DNA of 64,000 nt from Enterobacter cloacae (lineage in GTDB: Bacteria; Pseudomonadota; Gammaproteobacteria; Enterobacterales; Enterobacteriaceae), in assembly GCF_013375935.1 (NCBI RefSeq), contig NZ_CP056117.1, positions 4,650,001 to 4,714,000 on the forward strand, read 5' to 3'. Position 1 is the stretch's first letter. Each line of letters opens with the position of its first letter. Below the pieces are notes generated by a model. That model searched no databases. It worked only from the letters and a program-made list of their open reading frames with translations, and was not told where the DNA came from. A program made the translations under genes and the position numbers. Shown here piece by piece: positions 1-9,059 of this stretch.

Positions 1-744
1 TATGTTATTTTTAACATAGGTTTCGATTTTATAACTATTCCTAATTTCTCCGTTTGAACCATGTAAAATGCTGCATTTATAAAAAACGCCAGGGCTTTAA
101 TCCATGCGTTAAGGATTTGGCGCTTGCGTTAACAGGATGATAATGGTGTAAAAACAATCGATTCAGCTGTAAAAGAAGCCCATGTGACGGTCAGAGAACA
201 GCAGATCCTGCTGTTGAGGTTCCTCAGGCGTCCAGTTGGGATCGGATCTAAAAAAGGGAGAAAAAGCACGCGGGACGGCGGCACTGAAGGGTGTTAAACG
301 TCCGAGGAGGAGGCTATCAAAGCGCCATTTCTGTTAACATTTTTGCAACACACAGGAAGATCGTTTATTTTTTGTTATTACATAAAGACGAAAGCGTGTG
401 GTAAATGCAATATCAGGATAATTTTGCTAATTTTAAAAAATTAGCGTTTCAGATCCAGAAGATAATAATCAGCAATACAGCGATATTAATTTACAGGCTT
501 TTCGGACAATACTTAAGCGGTATAATAAGACGTGTTTGACACACGAATAAGAAAAATCATTTTGCCCTGACCAGCCTTATGAGATAACTGCGCTGAGGCA
601 TTGATATCACACTACGTAAACAAGGATGCTTTCGCTCTTCACCGGGACATTTACCGTAGAAGGATCTGCGCAATTATCCTTCCGGCTTTTCGAGAGTTTT
701 TACAAAACTCAGCATAACGCTTTTAACAATCTGAGGCATAAAAA
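1..744. other. AT-rich non-coding region upstream of fimZ
   Basis: No convincing gene lies here; the sequence is clearly more AT-rich than the rest of the window. Two inverted repeats are visible. One at 197-215 has perfect 8-base arms around a 3-base loop. One at 426-445 is AT-rich and matches at 9 of 10 arm positions. The fimZ ribosome binding site (TGAGG) lies just before 745. In E. coli the tRNA gene argU and in Salmonella fimY/fimW lie beyond fimZ; none of them is visible in these bases. The stretch probably carries the fimZ promoter and regulatory sites, which is an inference. Confidence 0.6.
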
Positions 745-1377
745 ATGAAACCGGCATCCGTTATCATTATGGACGAACATCCTATCGTCAGAATGTCGAT
801 AGAAGTCCTGCTACAGAAAAATAAAAATATCCAGGTAAAGCTGAAGTCAGGCGACAGCCACGAAGTGCTTGACTGTATACGTAACCACCCTATCGACCTG
901 GTCATTCTTGATATTGAAATGACAGGCACGGACGGGTTCGTTTTACTCAAAAGAATCAGGAACTTAAACAAAGATATTAAAGTGCTTTTCCTCTCTTCAA
1001 AATCGGAAGCCTTCTATGCCGGCCGCGCCATTCGCGCCGGGGCCAACGGTTTTGTCAGCAAGCGAAAAGATTTGGGAGAAATTTATAACGCGGTGGAAAT
1101 GATCCTGATGGGCTATTCTTTTTTCCCGTCAGAAACGTTGAGCTTTATAAATCATCTGGGCTCCCGAACAGGTGCCGCTGCGGATATGCCATTATCGAAC
1201 CGTGAGGTGACGGTGCTGCGATACCTGGCGAACGGATTATCAAATAAGGAGATTGCAGATCAATTATTACTTAGCAACAAAACAATTAGTGCCCATAAGT
1301 CTAATATCTATTCCAAGCTGGGCGTGCAAAGTATCGTTGAATTAATTGATTACGCGAAAGCGCACGAATTACTCTAA
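745..1377 (+). CDS. fimZ: Fimbrial response regulator FimZ (NarL/LuxR family)
   Basis: A 210-residue two-domain response regulator. The N-terminal receiver domain (about residues 5-120) carries the phospho-acceptor Asp56 in the VILDIEM motif and a conserved Lys near residue 109. The C-terminal LuxR-type helix-turn-helix (about 147-205) includes the NREVTVLRYLANGLSNKEIA signature. In Salmonella, FimZ activates the fimA promoter and lowers motility. The gene is convergent with fimAICDHF and sits next to fimF, the same arrangement as sfmF-fimZ in E. coli. No cognate kinase gene is nearby. The start is supported by TGAGG about 8 bases upstream. Confidence 0.93.
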   Translation: MKPASVIIMDEHPIVRMSIEVLLQKNKNIQVKLKSGDSHEVLDCIRNHPIDLVILDIEMTGTDGFVLLKRIRNLNKDIKVLFLSSKSEAFYAGRAIRAGANGFVSKRKDLGEIYNAVEMILMGYSFFPSETLSFINHLGSRTGAAADMPLSNREVTVLRYLANGLSNKEIADQLLLSNKTISAHKSNIYSKLGVQSIVELIDYAKAHELL

Positions 1378-1427
1378 CCGGATCCTCTCCCTGCAGCGAA
1401 TAACCGTTACAGGGAGAGCTGACGTGA

Positions 1428-1949
1428 TTAATTATAATTAATCATAAAGGTTGCATCCGCGTCGGCGCGGCCCGGCTGCGGGTTATCTGCCGTGGCGATA
1501 TAATTGGCATAAAACGACAGCTCAGCATTTCCCTGCGCATCGATCGCTACCGGCTGGCTGGCCTTCTGCATCGCGAGGCGCGTCTTATCCCTGTCACGGA
1601 TCTCCACCGCAACGTTGCTGGCCGCGCTGGCATCATTTAACGCGAGCAGGCTGCTGTCGCGCCCGTCAACCTTACCCGTAAACGTTACCGACGCCGCCCC
1701 GGGCGGACAGCCGGTTAGCTTAAGGGTGAACGGCACGGGCTGCGTTCGGCTGCCCGTGGTGCTGAGCTGTTTCGTCGGCCAGGTGCCGAGCGTGACGGTT
1801 TTATTGCTGTCGTCCCCCTCCGCCACGCAGGTAAAATCCACAATATTGCCGTAGAGCTGAATGTTAATTTCCCCAAGCGCCGTCTCTGCCTGCGCCTGCG
1901 CGCAAAGCGTCAGGAGCGCCAGAGAGATATACCGCATCCCGTTTCGCAT
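1428..1949 (-). CDS. fimF: Minor fimbrial subunit FimF
   Basis: A 173-residue pilin-type subunit with a signal peptide ending near AQAQA (about residue 21). It has two cysteines (about 41 and 81) spaced for the usual pilin disulfide. Its C-terminal beta strand, ADADATFMINYN, has the penultimate Tyr and alternating hydrophobics recognised by the chaperone. It is probably a tip adaptor between the adhesin and the shaft. It is the last gene of the fimAICDHF operon. Its ribosome binding site AAGGAG overlaps the fimH stop codon, which suggests translational coupling. Confidence 0.88.
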   Translation of the reverse strand: MRNGMRYISLALLTLCAQAQAETALGEINIQLYGNIVDFTCVAEGDDSNKTVTLGTWPTKQLSTTGSRTQPVPFTLKLTGCPPGAASVTFTGKVDGRDSSLLALNDASAASNVAVEIRDRDKTRLAMQKASQPVAIDAQGNAELSFYANYIATADNPQPGRADADATFMINYN

Positions 1950-1958
1950 ACCTGCTCC

Positions 1959-2966
1959 TTAGTCGTAATCGACGCGCAAATAGCCGCGAGAGGTGAAGCG
2001 TCCCTCGGCCGGTTTTTTACCCGTGACGCTGACGGGCCACGCGCGGATCCCCACCTTTGCCTGAGCGCTGTCGTCCAGGCGGAACGGGATTTTGCTGGTC
2101 AGGTTGTTTGGCGTCAGCGGTACGCCATTTTCATTGGCTATCACAAATCCCACGTCCGCGTTATCGGAGACCAGCGTACTGCCCGACACCTTCTCCGCTT
2201 CGACGTGCATCGTGAGCATGGCGTTCGCCTCAACGTTGGTGCATTTGATGGCGATGGTTTTGCTCTGCGCCGAGACCCCCTCCGGCTTGTTCCCGATGCC
2301 CGCCTTGCTGAACAGGGACGCGCCAATATCGCCAAAGTCGAACTCCACCACGTTCCCGGCATTAATTTCACAGCTCTGCGGCACCTGAATGATGCCGCTG
2401 TAGCTGATGGTATAAACCGGCGTGGTGAGCGGATCCGAGGCCGTCGTGGTGACGTAGACCCGGAACATGGTCGCATGCGGAATAACCACCATATTGATAA
2501 AGCGCCGGGTTACCTTCAGACGGAAGACGAGGCTGGAATCCTGTACGCCAAATGGTCTGTTTTTGGAAACATTCGGGTGGCCACCCATCTGAATATATTT
2601 TTTTGGGGGGTAAAAGACGCCAGCGTAGCTGTCGGTGATTTTCATGGCCCCGTCAAGATAGTCGTTAAGCTTCAGATACTGGTAGCCGTCGCTGGTGCTG
2701 GTGATCGGGTAATCGGTAACGTAGCTGCGCTTGGTGGTGTTGCCTGACGTTCCCTTGGGGCAGACGGCGTTGACGCCCACCCACTGGGATTTCTCGCTAA
2801 GCGTGACGACCTGCCCCACCTGGTTATTGGAGCTATTGAATTTGTCCGTCAGGTCGTAATGCACCTCGGTTGGCACGCCTTTTTCATTGACGCAGACGGT
2901 GGCGAAGGCGCTAGCTACGGGCATTAACGCCAGAAGGGATAACCCCAGATAACGGATTTTAATCAC
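1959..2966 (-). CDS. fimH: Fimbrial tip adhesin FimH
   Basis: A two-domain fimbrial adhesin of 335 residues. After the signal peptide (ending near ASAFA) comes an N-terminal lectin-like domain (about 25-190) and then a pilin domain starting near the [11 protein letters not shown] segment and ending in GYLRVDYD. The start chosen is GTG at 2966: it overlaps the last codons of fimD, has AAGGGGATC upstream, and gives a normal signal peptide. The open frame upstream of it has no signal-like sequence. The length matches Salmonella FimH rather than the roughly 300-residue E. coli type 1 FimH. Ligand specificity cannot be read from the sequence; mannose binding is only inferred from the family. Confidence 0.87.
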   Translation of the reverse strand: MIKIRYLGLSLLALMPVASAFATVCVNEKGVPTEVHYDLTDKFNSSNNQVGQVVTLSEKSQWVGVNAVCPKGTSGNTTKRSYVTDYPITSTSDGYQYLKLNDYLDGAMKITDSYAGVFYPPKKYIQMGGHPNVSKNRPFGVQDSSLVFRLKVTRRFINMVVIPHATMFRVYVTTTASDPLTTPVYTISYSGIIQVPQSCEINAGNVVEFDFGDIGASLFSKAGIGNKPEGVSAQSKTIAIKCTNVEANAMLTMHVEAEKVSGSTLVSDNADVGFVIANENGVPLTPNNLTSKIPFRLDDSAQAKVGIRAWPVSVTGKKPAEGRFTSRGYLRVDYD

Positions 2967-5517
2967 AGCGGATCCCCTTAAGTGTGATCGCCTGTTGCAG
3001 GCTCTGTTCCGGCAAGCTGTAGGGCGCACGGCACTGGGACTGCTTTCCGTCTCCCCACTGAATCAGCAGTTCCCCTTCCAGCGGCAGCCCGCTCAGGTAA
3101 ATCTGCCCGTCATCTCCCACCATGCTGGTTACGCCGCTTTGCGTCTCGCGCACCACGGCGCCAAACGGCACGGGCTGGTTATCGCGCTTCACGGTGAGCA
3201 GCGCGCGCACGCCGATGCGGGTATCGAAGCTGGCGCGCACCAGCGCCCCGTTCGTCGGCACGACGCTGGAGACGTTATTTTCAATGTCGGTATTGTTGCT
3301 CATGGTGTTGGTGTCGAGCGCCACGCGGTTGTAGCGGTACACCGTGGCGTACGGCATCACCGCATAGCCACGCCAGTCCGTTTTGACCCCGGTCTGGTTT
3401 TCAACGCTTACCCCTGAGGCGCCCGGCGCTTTGATCAGCACGTTGGTATCCCCCAGCGGCTGGCTGAACGTCACGCCGTCTGCGTGCCCCACCACGCCGC
3501 CGGAAAGCTGCCAGTTGAAATCGTGACGGTCGCGGGAGTAGTTGTAGCCCGCGCCCAGCGTGCCGTACGTTGCCTGCCAGCTGGCGCTGGCGCTGCCGCT
3601 TGCGCCGTTGTTGCTGGTGTGGCCCTGCGTGACGCTGTAGTTCAGGTTACGATCGTCGAGCAGGGTGCCGCTCACGCCGGTCTGCCAGCTGGTATCGCCG
3701 TCGCTGCTACGGCTGGCGGAGGCGGTGGCATAGGCCCGGTCGATCGCGCTATCGCGGCGGTAGCCGTGACGGGTGAACAGGCTGAACGGTACCGAGACAT
3801 TGAACGAGGCGATACGGTCGGTTCCGTCAATCCCGACGGCCTTGTTCCACGACCACGACAGGGAGTAGTTGACCCCCTTCACCCCGCCCGCATAGCCGAG
3901 CTGGTACCAGACGTTTGACTCGCTGGTGCCCCAGTAGCTTTGCTGGCTGCCTGACACGTAAACCGAGCCGTAATCCCCGAGCGACTGAGAAATGTTGAGC
4001 TGGAAACGTCCTTTTTTATTCAGCGTCAGGTTATGGTAGCTCTGCACGTCCGGCACGCCGTCATCATCCCGATCGTCACCATACTGATAGCCTTCCATAG
4101 AGCGCCAGGCCACGTCGTCGAGGGTATAAAAACCTTTGGTGGAGTAGCGGTACCCCAGCAGCTGGAAGTTGGTGCCGAATCCGTTAAGGGATTTGGCGTA
4201 CAGGAAACGCAGGGACTGCCCTTCATGGCGGCTGTCGTCTGCCAGCTGGCTGCGGGCGTGGGTAAGATCGAGCGAGACCGCGCCCCAGTCACCGAGGTTT
4301 TTCCCGGCACCAATGGCAATCGCCGTATACCGCGAGGCCAGCTGCGTCCCGCCGTACAGCGTGTAGCCGTCGGCAAGGCCCGCAATCATTGCCCCCTGAG
4401 CGAAGAACGGGGTGTCCTGCTCGCTGTTACCGCTGCGATAGTCCCCCGCCACCAGATCGTACTTCCAGCGTCCTTCACGCTGGAGCAGCGGAACGGTGGA
4501 GTACGGGACGGTGTAGCGCTGCTGGCTGCCGCCCTTCTCTTCTACCGTCACCTCCAGGTCACCGCTTGAGGAGGTCGGGTTAAGATCGGTAATGGCAAAA
4601 GCCCCCGGCTGCACGTAGCTCTGGTAGATAACGTATCCGTTCTGGCGGATGACGACCTTGGCGGGGGTGCGGGCGATCCCGCGCACGGTAGGCGCGTAGC
4701 CCTGAAGGCTGTCCGGGTACATGCTGTCGGACGAGTAGAGTCGCCCGCCGCGAAAACCGACGCTGTCGAAGACGTCGTTACCGGTGTTGCTGTCGCCGAG
4801 CACCAGCTCGCTTTTCAGCGGAATAACCGTACGCTGCGCCCAGGTGCCGATATTTTGCCAGCTGCTGTGCCGCTGGCCGTTACTTTCGGTGTAGCGCCAC
4901 GCGCCGTTGTTGCGTAAACGCCACGCACCGTAGTTCAACCCGCTTTGCAGGTTCAGATAATAGCTGTCGTCGTCGCTGCCGCGGTTGCCGGTAAAGCTGT
5001 AGTTTACCAGCGCGGCAGGAATGCCTTCATCCCACTGCTCGGGCGGGATGTAGCCCCGGGCGCTGTTTTGCATCGCCACCTGCGGCAGGCTGACGTTCAA
5101 ACGCTGCGACGCGAAGTTGAACGCCGTTTCGCTGCCGGGAATAGCCGTGGCAAGCGGAACGCAGGTGTCGCCCTGCACGTTGCTCAGCTCCGGGAAGGCG
5201 GCGATATTGACGCCAAAGCGGTCGAGCATCGCGCGCGTAATACAGGGCGCCAGGCCGCCCGCGACCGGCGGCGTGTTGTCGGCTTGCTCAAAACGCACGT
5301 CCTGGGTGCCGATAAACTCATCGTTACGCCAGATATCGACGCGATAGACGCCCGGAGCCTGCTGGTGGCCCTTTTCAAAGCGCGACAAATCCGCCACGCT
5401 CGCCGCGTCATCGGAGAGAAACGCCGGGTTAAAGTAGCTCTCGCCCCAGCCGGCATGCGGCCAGAGCGTTGCCATCAGTGCCAGTGCAACCGGGCAGTAA
5501 CGCCATTGAGTGTTCAT
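2959..5517 (-). CDS. fimD: Outer membrane fimbrial usher FimD
   Basis: An 852-residue chaperone-usher porin. It has a signal peptide (about 1-29), an N-terminal periplasmic domain starting [12 protein letters not shown], a long 24-strand barrel with a plug domain, and a C-terminal domain ending in a Cys-containing segment ([10 protein letters not shown] then IRCD). It receives chaperone-bound subunits and assembles and secretes the pilus. I chose the ATG at 5517, preceded by AGACAGGG; a GTG at 5535 overlapping the fimC stop is a weaker alternative. The gene is in frame throughout, with no disruption. It overlaps fimH by 8 bases. Confidence 0.93.
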   Translation of the reverse strand: MNTQWRYCPVALALMATLWPHAGWGESYFNPAFLSDDAASVADLSRFEKGHQQAPGVYRVDIWRNDEFIGTQDVRFEQADNTPPVAGGLAPCITRAMLDRFGVNIAAFPELSNVQGDTCVPLATAIPGSETAFNFASQRLNVSLPQVAMQNSARGYIPPEQWDEGIPAALVNYSFTGNRGSDDDSYYLNLQSGLNYGAWRLRNNGAWRYTESNGQRHSSWQNIGTWAQRTVIPLKSELVLGDSNTGNDVFDSVGFRGGRLYSSDSMYPDSLQGYAPTVRGIARTPAKVVIRQNGYVIYQSYVQPGAFAITDLNPTSSSGDLEVTVEEKGGSQQRYTVPYSTVPLLQREGRWKYDLVAGDYRSGNSEQDTPFFAQGAMIAGLADGYTLYGGTQLASRYTAIAIGAGKNLGDWGAVSLDLTHARSQLADDSRHEGQSLRFLYAKSLNGFGTNFQLLGYRYSTKGFYTLDDVAWRSMEGYQYGDDRDDDGVPDVQSYHNLTLNKKGRFQLNISQSLGDYGSVYVSGSQQSYWGTSESNVWYQLGYAGGVKGVNYSLSWSWNKAVGIDGTDRIASFNVSVPFSLFTRHGYRRDSAIDRAYATASASRSSDGDTSWQTGVSGTLLDDRNLNYSVTQGHTSNNGASGSASASWQATYGTLGAGYNYSRDRHDFNWQLSGGVVGHADGVTFSQPLGDTNVLIKAPGASGVSVENQTGVKTDWRGYAVMPYATVYRYNRVALDTNTMSNNTDIENNVSSVVPTNGALVRASFDTRIGVRALLTVKRDNQPVPFGAVVRETQSGVTSMVGDDGQIYLSGLPLEGELLIQWGDGKQSQCRAPYSLPEQSLQQAITLKGIRCD

Positions 5518-5531
5518 CGCCCTGTCTCTGC

Positions 5532-6227
5532 TCACAGGCTGACGCTACGCGCCGGCGTAATGGCGCCATAGTCGTTCACGCTCTGCCAGGAGAGCGTGCC
5601 GCTGGCCGCGGACGGCAGCACCTGCTGGGCCGAGCTTTTCGGCGCGACCATCAGGTTGTCCAGCGTCTTACCGCCAAGCTTCAGATTGACCAGCGTGACG
5701 TAATACGGCGAGGCATTGCTCACCTTAAGGTGGTTGCCGGCGCGCTCAAAACGCAGCTGCGAGAGCGCCTCTTCTGGCGGCATCGCCAGGTTAGCCGGGC
5801 GAACAAACAGCTTGATGCGTGACAGAATGGCCAGCTGCAGTACGTTGTTGCCGTCCTGATTTTTTTTGCTGACGGACGGAATCGCTTTGACGTTCATGTA
5901 AAAGAGCGATTCGCGATCGGCGGGCAGCGCCGGGCCGGCGTAAATAATGCGCAGCGTGTTTTCGCTGTCCGGCTCGCTGACAAACAGCGGCGGCGTGACG
6001 GCAAAGGTTTTTTCTTTTTGCCCGTTCGCATTTTCAATCCACGCGTTAATTAAATAGCGCTCTTTTTTATTGCTGTTGGTGATCGCCAGCGACGTTTGTT
6101 TTGCATCGGCCGGATAAATAACGCGCGTCGCGCCCAGCGCAATTCCGCCGGACGCATTCGCGCTGGCAGAGATCGTCATCAAAATAAAAGTTAAAAACAG
6201 TCCAGGTTTAATCAGGGTGTTCATCAC
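5532..6227 (-). CDS. fimC: Periplasmic fimbrial chaperone FimC
   Basis: A 231-residue PapD-like chaperone: signal peptide, then two immunoglobulin-like domains. The first domain starts [21 protein letters not shown] and contains the conserved Arg of the subunit-binding cleft. The segment [17 protein letters not shown] is the G1 donor strand followed by the inter-domain hinge. It caps FimA, FimI, FimF and FimH subunits by donor-strand complementation and delivers them to FimD. The GTG at 6227 sits at better spacing from AAAGGT than the ATG three bases later; either is possible and the difference is one residue. Confidence 0.92.
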   Translation of the reverse strand: MMNTLIKPGLFLTFILMTISASANASGGIALGATRVIYPADAKQTSLAITNSNKKERYLINAWIENANGQKEKTFAVTPPLFVSEPDSENTLRIIYAGPALPADRESLFYMNVKAIPSVSKKNQDGNNVLQLAILSRIKLFVRPANLAMPPEEALSQLRFERAGNHLKVSNASPYYVTLVNLKLGGKTLDNLMVAPKSSAQQVLPSAASGTLSWQSVNDYGAITPARSVSL

Positions 6228-6258
6228 AACCGTACCTTTAATAATGGGTTCGCAGGCG

Positions 6259-6801
6259 TCAGGGATAAATCAGCGTAAACCAGACATTCGACTGAATATT
6301 GCCTGGCACAAGGTGTTCGGAAATTACGCGGTAGCGGGCGCTAAAATGAAATGCCAGCTCCGGGGCGTTAACGGGTAACCAGCTGACCGCCGTCGCGTTC
6401 GGGATGATCTGCCGCTGTTGGTCGTCAAAAAGCGCCAGCCCGACCCCGCTGCTGACCGCGTTTTCTCCCGGCCGCGATGTCGCCAGGAAAACCTGCGGAT
6501 CTTCTGCGGGCGTCACCCCCTGGAACTGGATCCCCACGGTGTGGGAGACATCCACGCTGCAATCCAGCAGTCTTACGGTGAAGGGCACGTTAACCGTGGA
6601 AAAACTGCCGACGCCGGAAAATGAGTTTGTGCGGTATTGCCCCATATCCACGCGCATGTTCTGGCTGTCCGGAGCCACGGCGCAGCCGCCGTTGACCAGT
6701 TCTCCTCTGAGGTGCACTTTGCCGCCGTCAATCACAACGGTATGTGCGTTTACCGCTGGGGCAATCGCAAGGGCAAACAGCAGTATCCCAGTCCTTGTCA
6801 T
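6259..6801 (-). CDS. fimI: Fimbrial subunit FimI (pilin-like)
   Basis: A 180-residue pilin-family protein with a signal peptide ending near VNAH and a start of the mature protein ([21 protein letters not shown]) that closely parallels the neighbouring fimA. It has two cysteines (about 40 and 81) for the pilin disulfide. The C-terminus ([10 protein letters not shown]) is a degenerate version of the usual donor-strand motif. In type 1 fimbriae FimI is a low-abundance subunit implicated in terminating the rod base. It lies between fimA and fimC, as in Salmonella. The ribosome binding site is GGGAGCGAAGG. Confidence 0.85.
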   Translation of the reverse strand: MTRTGILLFALAIAPAVNAHTVVIDGGKVHLRGELVNGGCAVAPDSQNMRVDMGQYRTNSFSGVGSFSTVNVPFTVRLLDCSVDVSHTVGIQFQGVTPAEDPQVFLATSRPGENAVSSGVGLALFDDQQRQIIPNATAVSWLPVNAPELAFHFSARYRVISEHLVPGNIQSNVWFTLIYP

Positions 6802-6870
6802 CCTTCGCTCCCGGTATCAGCGATTAAAAGACCTCCTCCCTGAGGCCAGCCACGTCCCTGTAAACTGGCA

Positions 6871-7434
6871 TTACTCGTATTTCATTACGAAAGTAGCGTC
6901 CGCGTTTGCCTGGCCTGGCGCGGTGGTCGCAGCCGTAGCTTTATAGCGCGCGGTGAAGTTCAGGATGTTGGTTCCTTCGATCAGGCTCTGCGCCGCAGAG
7001 AAGGAGGAGCCGTCTGGAGTCAGCGTGGTGGATTTGCTGTCGAGGATCTCAATGCCCACGCCTTTCGCGGAGTTGTCGTTGTTACCGGAGCTTACCGCTA
7101 GCAGGGTTTTGTCGGTTGCGTCGATCTGACCGGTGAACGCAACAGCAGCGGTTTTCGCTACCGCAGGATCGCAGTCGTTCAGCTCGATGGTGAACGGAAC
7201 GTTGGAAGAGGTATCACCGACTTTGGTGAATTTCGCGGTACGGTACTGGCCGAGCTTAACCGTCTGCTCGGAAGAGTCAGTATTTACTGAACACGCGGCA
7301 TTCACTAATTCACCTTTAAAATGCACGGTACCACCGTTAACGGTGACAGGGGTAACAGGATCTTCTGCGTGAGCGGCACCCGCGACCAGGGCCAAAGTTG
7401 CAATAACAGTAGAAGCAATGTTGCTGAGTTTCAT
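6871..7434 (-). CDS. fimA: Major fimbrial subunit FimA
   Basis: The first gene of the fim operon; 187 residues. The signal peptide ends near GAAHA, followed by a mature pilin with a donor strand ([21 protein letters not shown]), paired cysteines about 40 residues apart, and the classical C-terminal strand [10 protein letters not shown]. It forms the helical rod. The AAAGGA ribosome binding site is about 7 bases upstream. Codon choice looks more highly expressed than in the downstream fim genes (many GGT, CGT and AAC-type codons), as expected for the main structural subunit. No invertible switch or fimB/fimE-type recombinase is present nearby. Confidence 0.93.
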   Translation of the reverse strand: MKLSNIASTVIATLALVAGAAHAEDPVTPVTVNGGTVHFKGELVNAACSVNTDSSEQTVKLGQYRTAKFTKVGDTSSNVPFTIELNDCDPAVAKTAAVAFTGQIDATDKTLLAVSSGNNDNSAKGVGIEILDSKSTTLTPDGSSFSAAQSLIEGTNILNFTARYKATAATTAPGQANADATFVMKYE

Positions 7435-7744
7435 GTCTATTCCTTTAAAATGTAAATAACCCTTCCCGTAAACGATCGGGAATAAGAAATACGTTCAATT
7501 AAAAAATTGAAGGCTTATTTCGGAGGAAACAAAGTAGCTCAGGAATGTATTTTGTAATATGTCAAAACGCTGCCATTTAGCCAGGTCACATCCTAATCCC
7601 GGCTAAGAAATTGACCATGCCCCAGGAAGGGATTTTGCGGTTCGTTGATGAAATCTGGCAAAGGGTGACTGACAGCGGCCCTCGCTTCTGACAAAATACG
7701 GGCAATCCCCCCTTTCTAACGTTACAGACGGAATCTTCTCTCTG
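7435..7744. promoter_or_regulatory. Divergent fimA/folD intergenic region
   Basis: A 310-base divergent spacer that must hold the fimA promoter (minus strand) and the folD promoter (plus strand). The half next to fimA is AT-rich, the half next to folD is mixed. I see no pair of long inverted repeats of the kind that bound the E. coli fimS switch, so control by FimZ, as in Salmonella, is more likely than phase inversion. Individual -35/-10 boxes cannot be assigned with confidence. Confidence 0.55.
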
Positions 7745-8611
7745 ATGGCAGCAACGATTATTGACGGTAAAACGATTGCGCAGCAGGTGCGCTCTGAGGT
7801 CGCGGAAAAAGTGAAGGCGCGTAAAGCGGCCGGATTTCGCGCGCCCGGGCTGGCCGTTGTGCTGGTTGGCAGCAACCCGGCTTCGCAAATTTATGTCGGC
7901 AGCAAGCGCAAAGCGTGTGAAGAGGTGGGCTTCGTCTCCCGCTCTTACGATCTGCCGGAAACCACCAGCGAAGCGGAACTGCTGGAACTTATTGACACCC
8001 TGAATGCCGATAAAGCAATCGACGGCATCCTGGTTCAGCTGCCGCTGCCTGCGGGCATCGACAATGTGAAGGTGCTGGAGCGCATCGCCCCAGACAAAGA
8101 CGTTGACGGTTTTCACCCGTATAACGTCGGCCGCCTGTGCCAGCGCGCGCCGCGCCTGCGTCCGTGCACGCCGCGCGGCATCGTAACGCTACTGGAGCGC
8201 TATAACATCGACACCTACGGCCTGAACGCCGTGGTGATTGGCGCCTCCAACATCGTGGGTCGTCCGATGAGCATGGAGCTGCTGCTGGCGGGCTGCACCA
8301 CCACCGTCACCCACCGCTTCACCAAAAACCTGCGCCACCACGTTGAAAACGCCGATCTGCTGATCGTCGCGGTCGGCAAGCCGGGCTTTATTCCGGGCGA
8401 GTGGATCAAAGAGGGCGCAATCGTCGTGGACGTGGGCATTAACCGTCTCGAAAACGGCAAGGTGGTCGGCGACGTAGTATACGAAGATGCCGCCGCGCGC
8501 GCGTCCTACATTACCCCGGTCCCGGGCGGCGTAGGCCCGATGACGGTAGCAACACTCATTCAGAATACCTTGCAGGCGTGCGAGGAGTATCACGACGTAG
8601 AGGACGCGTAA
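7745..8611 (+). CDS. folD: Bifunctional methylene-THF dehydrogenase/cyclohydrolase FolD
   Basis: A 288-residue enzyme, the same length as in E. coli. It interconverts 5,10-methylene-THF, 5,10-methenyl-THF and 10-formyl-THF using NADP, supplying one-carbon units for purine and fMet synthesis. Visible signatures are the catalytic region around [13 protein letters not shown] (catalytic Lys), the [14 protein letters not shown] segment and the Rossmann motif [13 protein letters not shown], with [10 protein letters not shown] near the end. It stands alone next to the fim operon, exactly as in E. coli and Salmonella, and is followed at 2 bases by ybcJ. Confidence 0.97.
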   Translation: MAATIIDGKTIAQQVRSEVAEKVKARKAAGFRAPGLAVVLVGSNPASQIYVGSKRKACEEVGFVSRSYDLPETTSEAELLELIDTLNADKAIDGILVQLPLPAGIDNVKVLERIAPDKDVDGFHPYNVGRLCQRAPRLRPCTPRGIVTLLERYNIDTYGLNAVVIGASNIVGRPMSMELLLAGCTTTVTHRFTKNLRHHVENADLLIVAVGKPGFIPGEWIKEGAIVVDVGINRLENGKVVGDVVYEDAAARASYITPVPGGVGPMTVATLIQNTLQACEEYHDVEDA

Positions 8612-8613
8612 TC

Positions 8614-8826
8614 ATGGCAACTTTTTCTTTAGGTAAACACCCGCACGTTGAGCTGTGCGATCTGCTGAAGCTGGAAGGCTGGAGCGAAAGCGGCGCGCAG
8701 GCGAAAATCGTGATTGCCGACGGTCTGGTGAAGGTCGACGGCGTGGTGGAAACCCGCAAGCGCTGCAAAATTGTCGCGGGCCAGACCGTAAGCTTTGAAG
8801 GTCAGAGCGTGACGGTTACGGCCTGA
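8614..8826 (+). CDS. ybcJ: S4-domain RNA-binding protein YbcJ
   Basis: A 70-residue protein made almost entirely of one S4-like RNA-binding domain (about residues 12-60: VELCDLLKLEGWSESGAQAKIVIADGLVKVDG). YbcJ in E. coli is a small protein of this fold with no firmly established role, possibly ribosome-related. The ATG at 8614 follows the folD stop by 2 bases, so the two genes are very likely cotranscribed. A longer open frame starting inside folD is discarded because the family protein begins here. Confidence 0.92.
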   Translation: MATFSLGKHPHVELCDLLKLEGWSESGAQAKIVIADGLVKVDGVVETRKRCKIVAGQTVSFEGQSVTVTA

Positions 8827-8837
8827 GCCGTCTAATG

Positions 8838-8870
8838 CCCTAACCCTAACCCTCTCCCACAGGGAGAGGG
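8838..8870. repeat. GGGAGAGGG-family intergenic repeat after ybcJ
   Basis: A hairpin with perfect 9-base arms CCCTCTCCC (8850-8858) and GGGAGAGGG (8862-8870) around a 3-base loop. It is preceded by a doubled CCCTAA unit. The same element recurs at several other gene ends in the window. It follows ybcJ at once and could act as a transcript-end stabiliser or weak terminator. Confidence 0.85.
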
Positions 8871-8987
8871 GATAAATATCCCCCCACACTCATCACGGTT
8901 AATTATCGATCAACTTCAAATAATCACTTTTCCCTCTGGCGAAATGTGAAAATTAAGTTGCACGATTTTCAGACTTTCCCCACGATA

Positions 8988-9016
8988 AGTAGAACGTTCT
9001 ACTAAAACGTTCTACT
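8988..9016. promoter_or_regulatory. Two overlapping LacI-family operators upstream of the PTS gene
   Basis: The first site, AGTAGAACGTTCTACT (8988-9003), is a perfect 16-base palindrome with the central CG typical of LacI/GalR operators. The second (9001-9016) matches it at 14 of 16 positions and shares three bases with it, so the centres are 13 bases apart. Both lie 44-72 bases upstream of the PTS start codon. The obvious candidate to bind them is the LacI-family protein encoded just downstream at 10643-11659. That pairing is an inference. Confidence 0.8.
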
Positions 9017-9059
9017 TGCAATAACGGCGCTAAAAAAGCGCTACTCGGGGGAAGTCAGC

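Noticed and set aside
7435..7744. An invertible fimS-like promoter switch upstream of fimA
   Set aside because: No matching pair of inverted repeats flanks the region and no tyrosine recombinase gene is present in the window.
8945..8963. A CRP site upstream of the PTS gene (TGTGA half)
   Set aside because: Only one half matches; the other half is far from TCACA.
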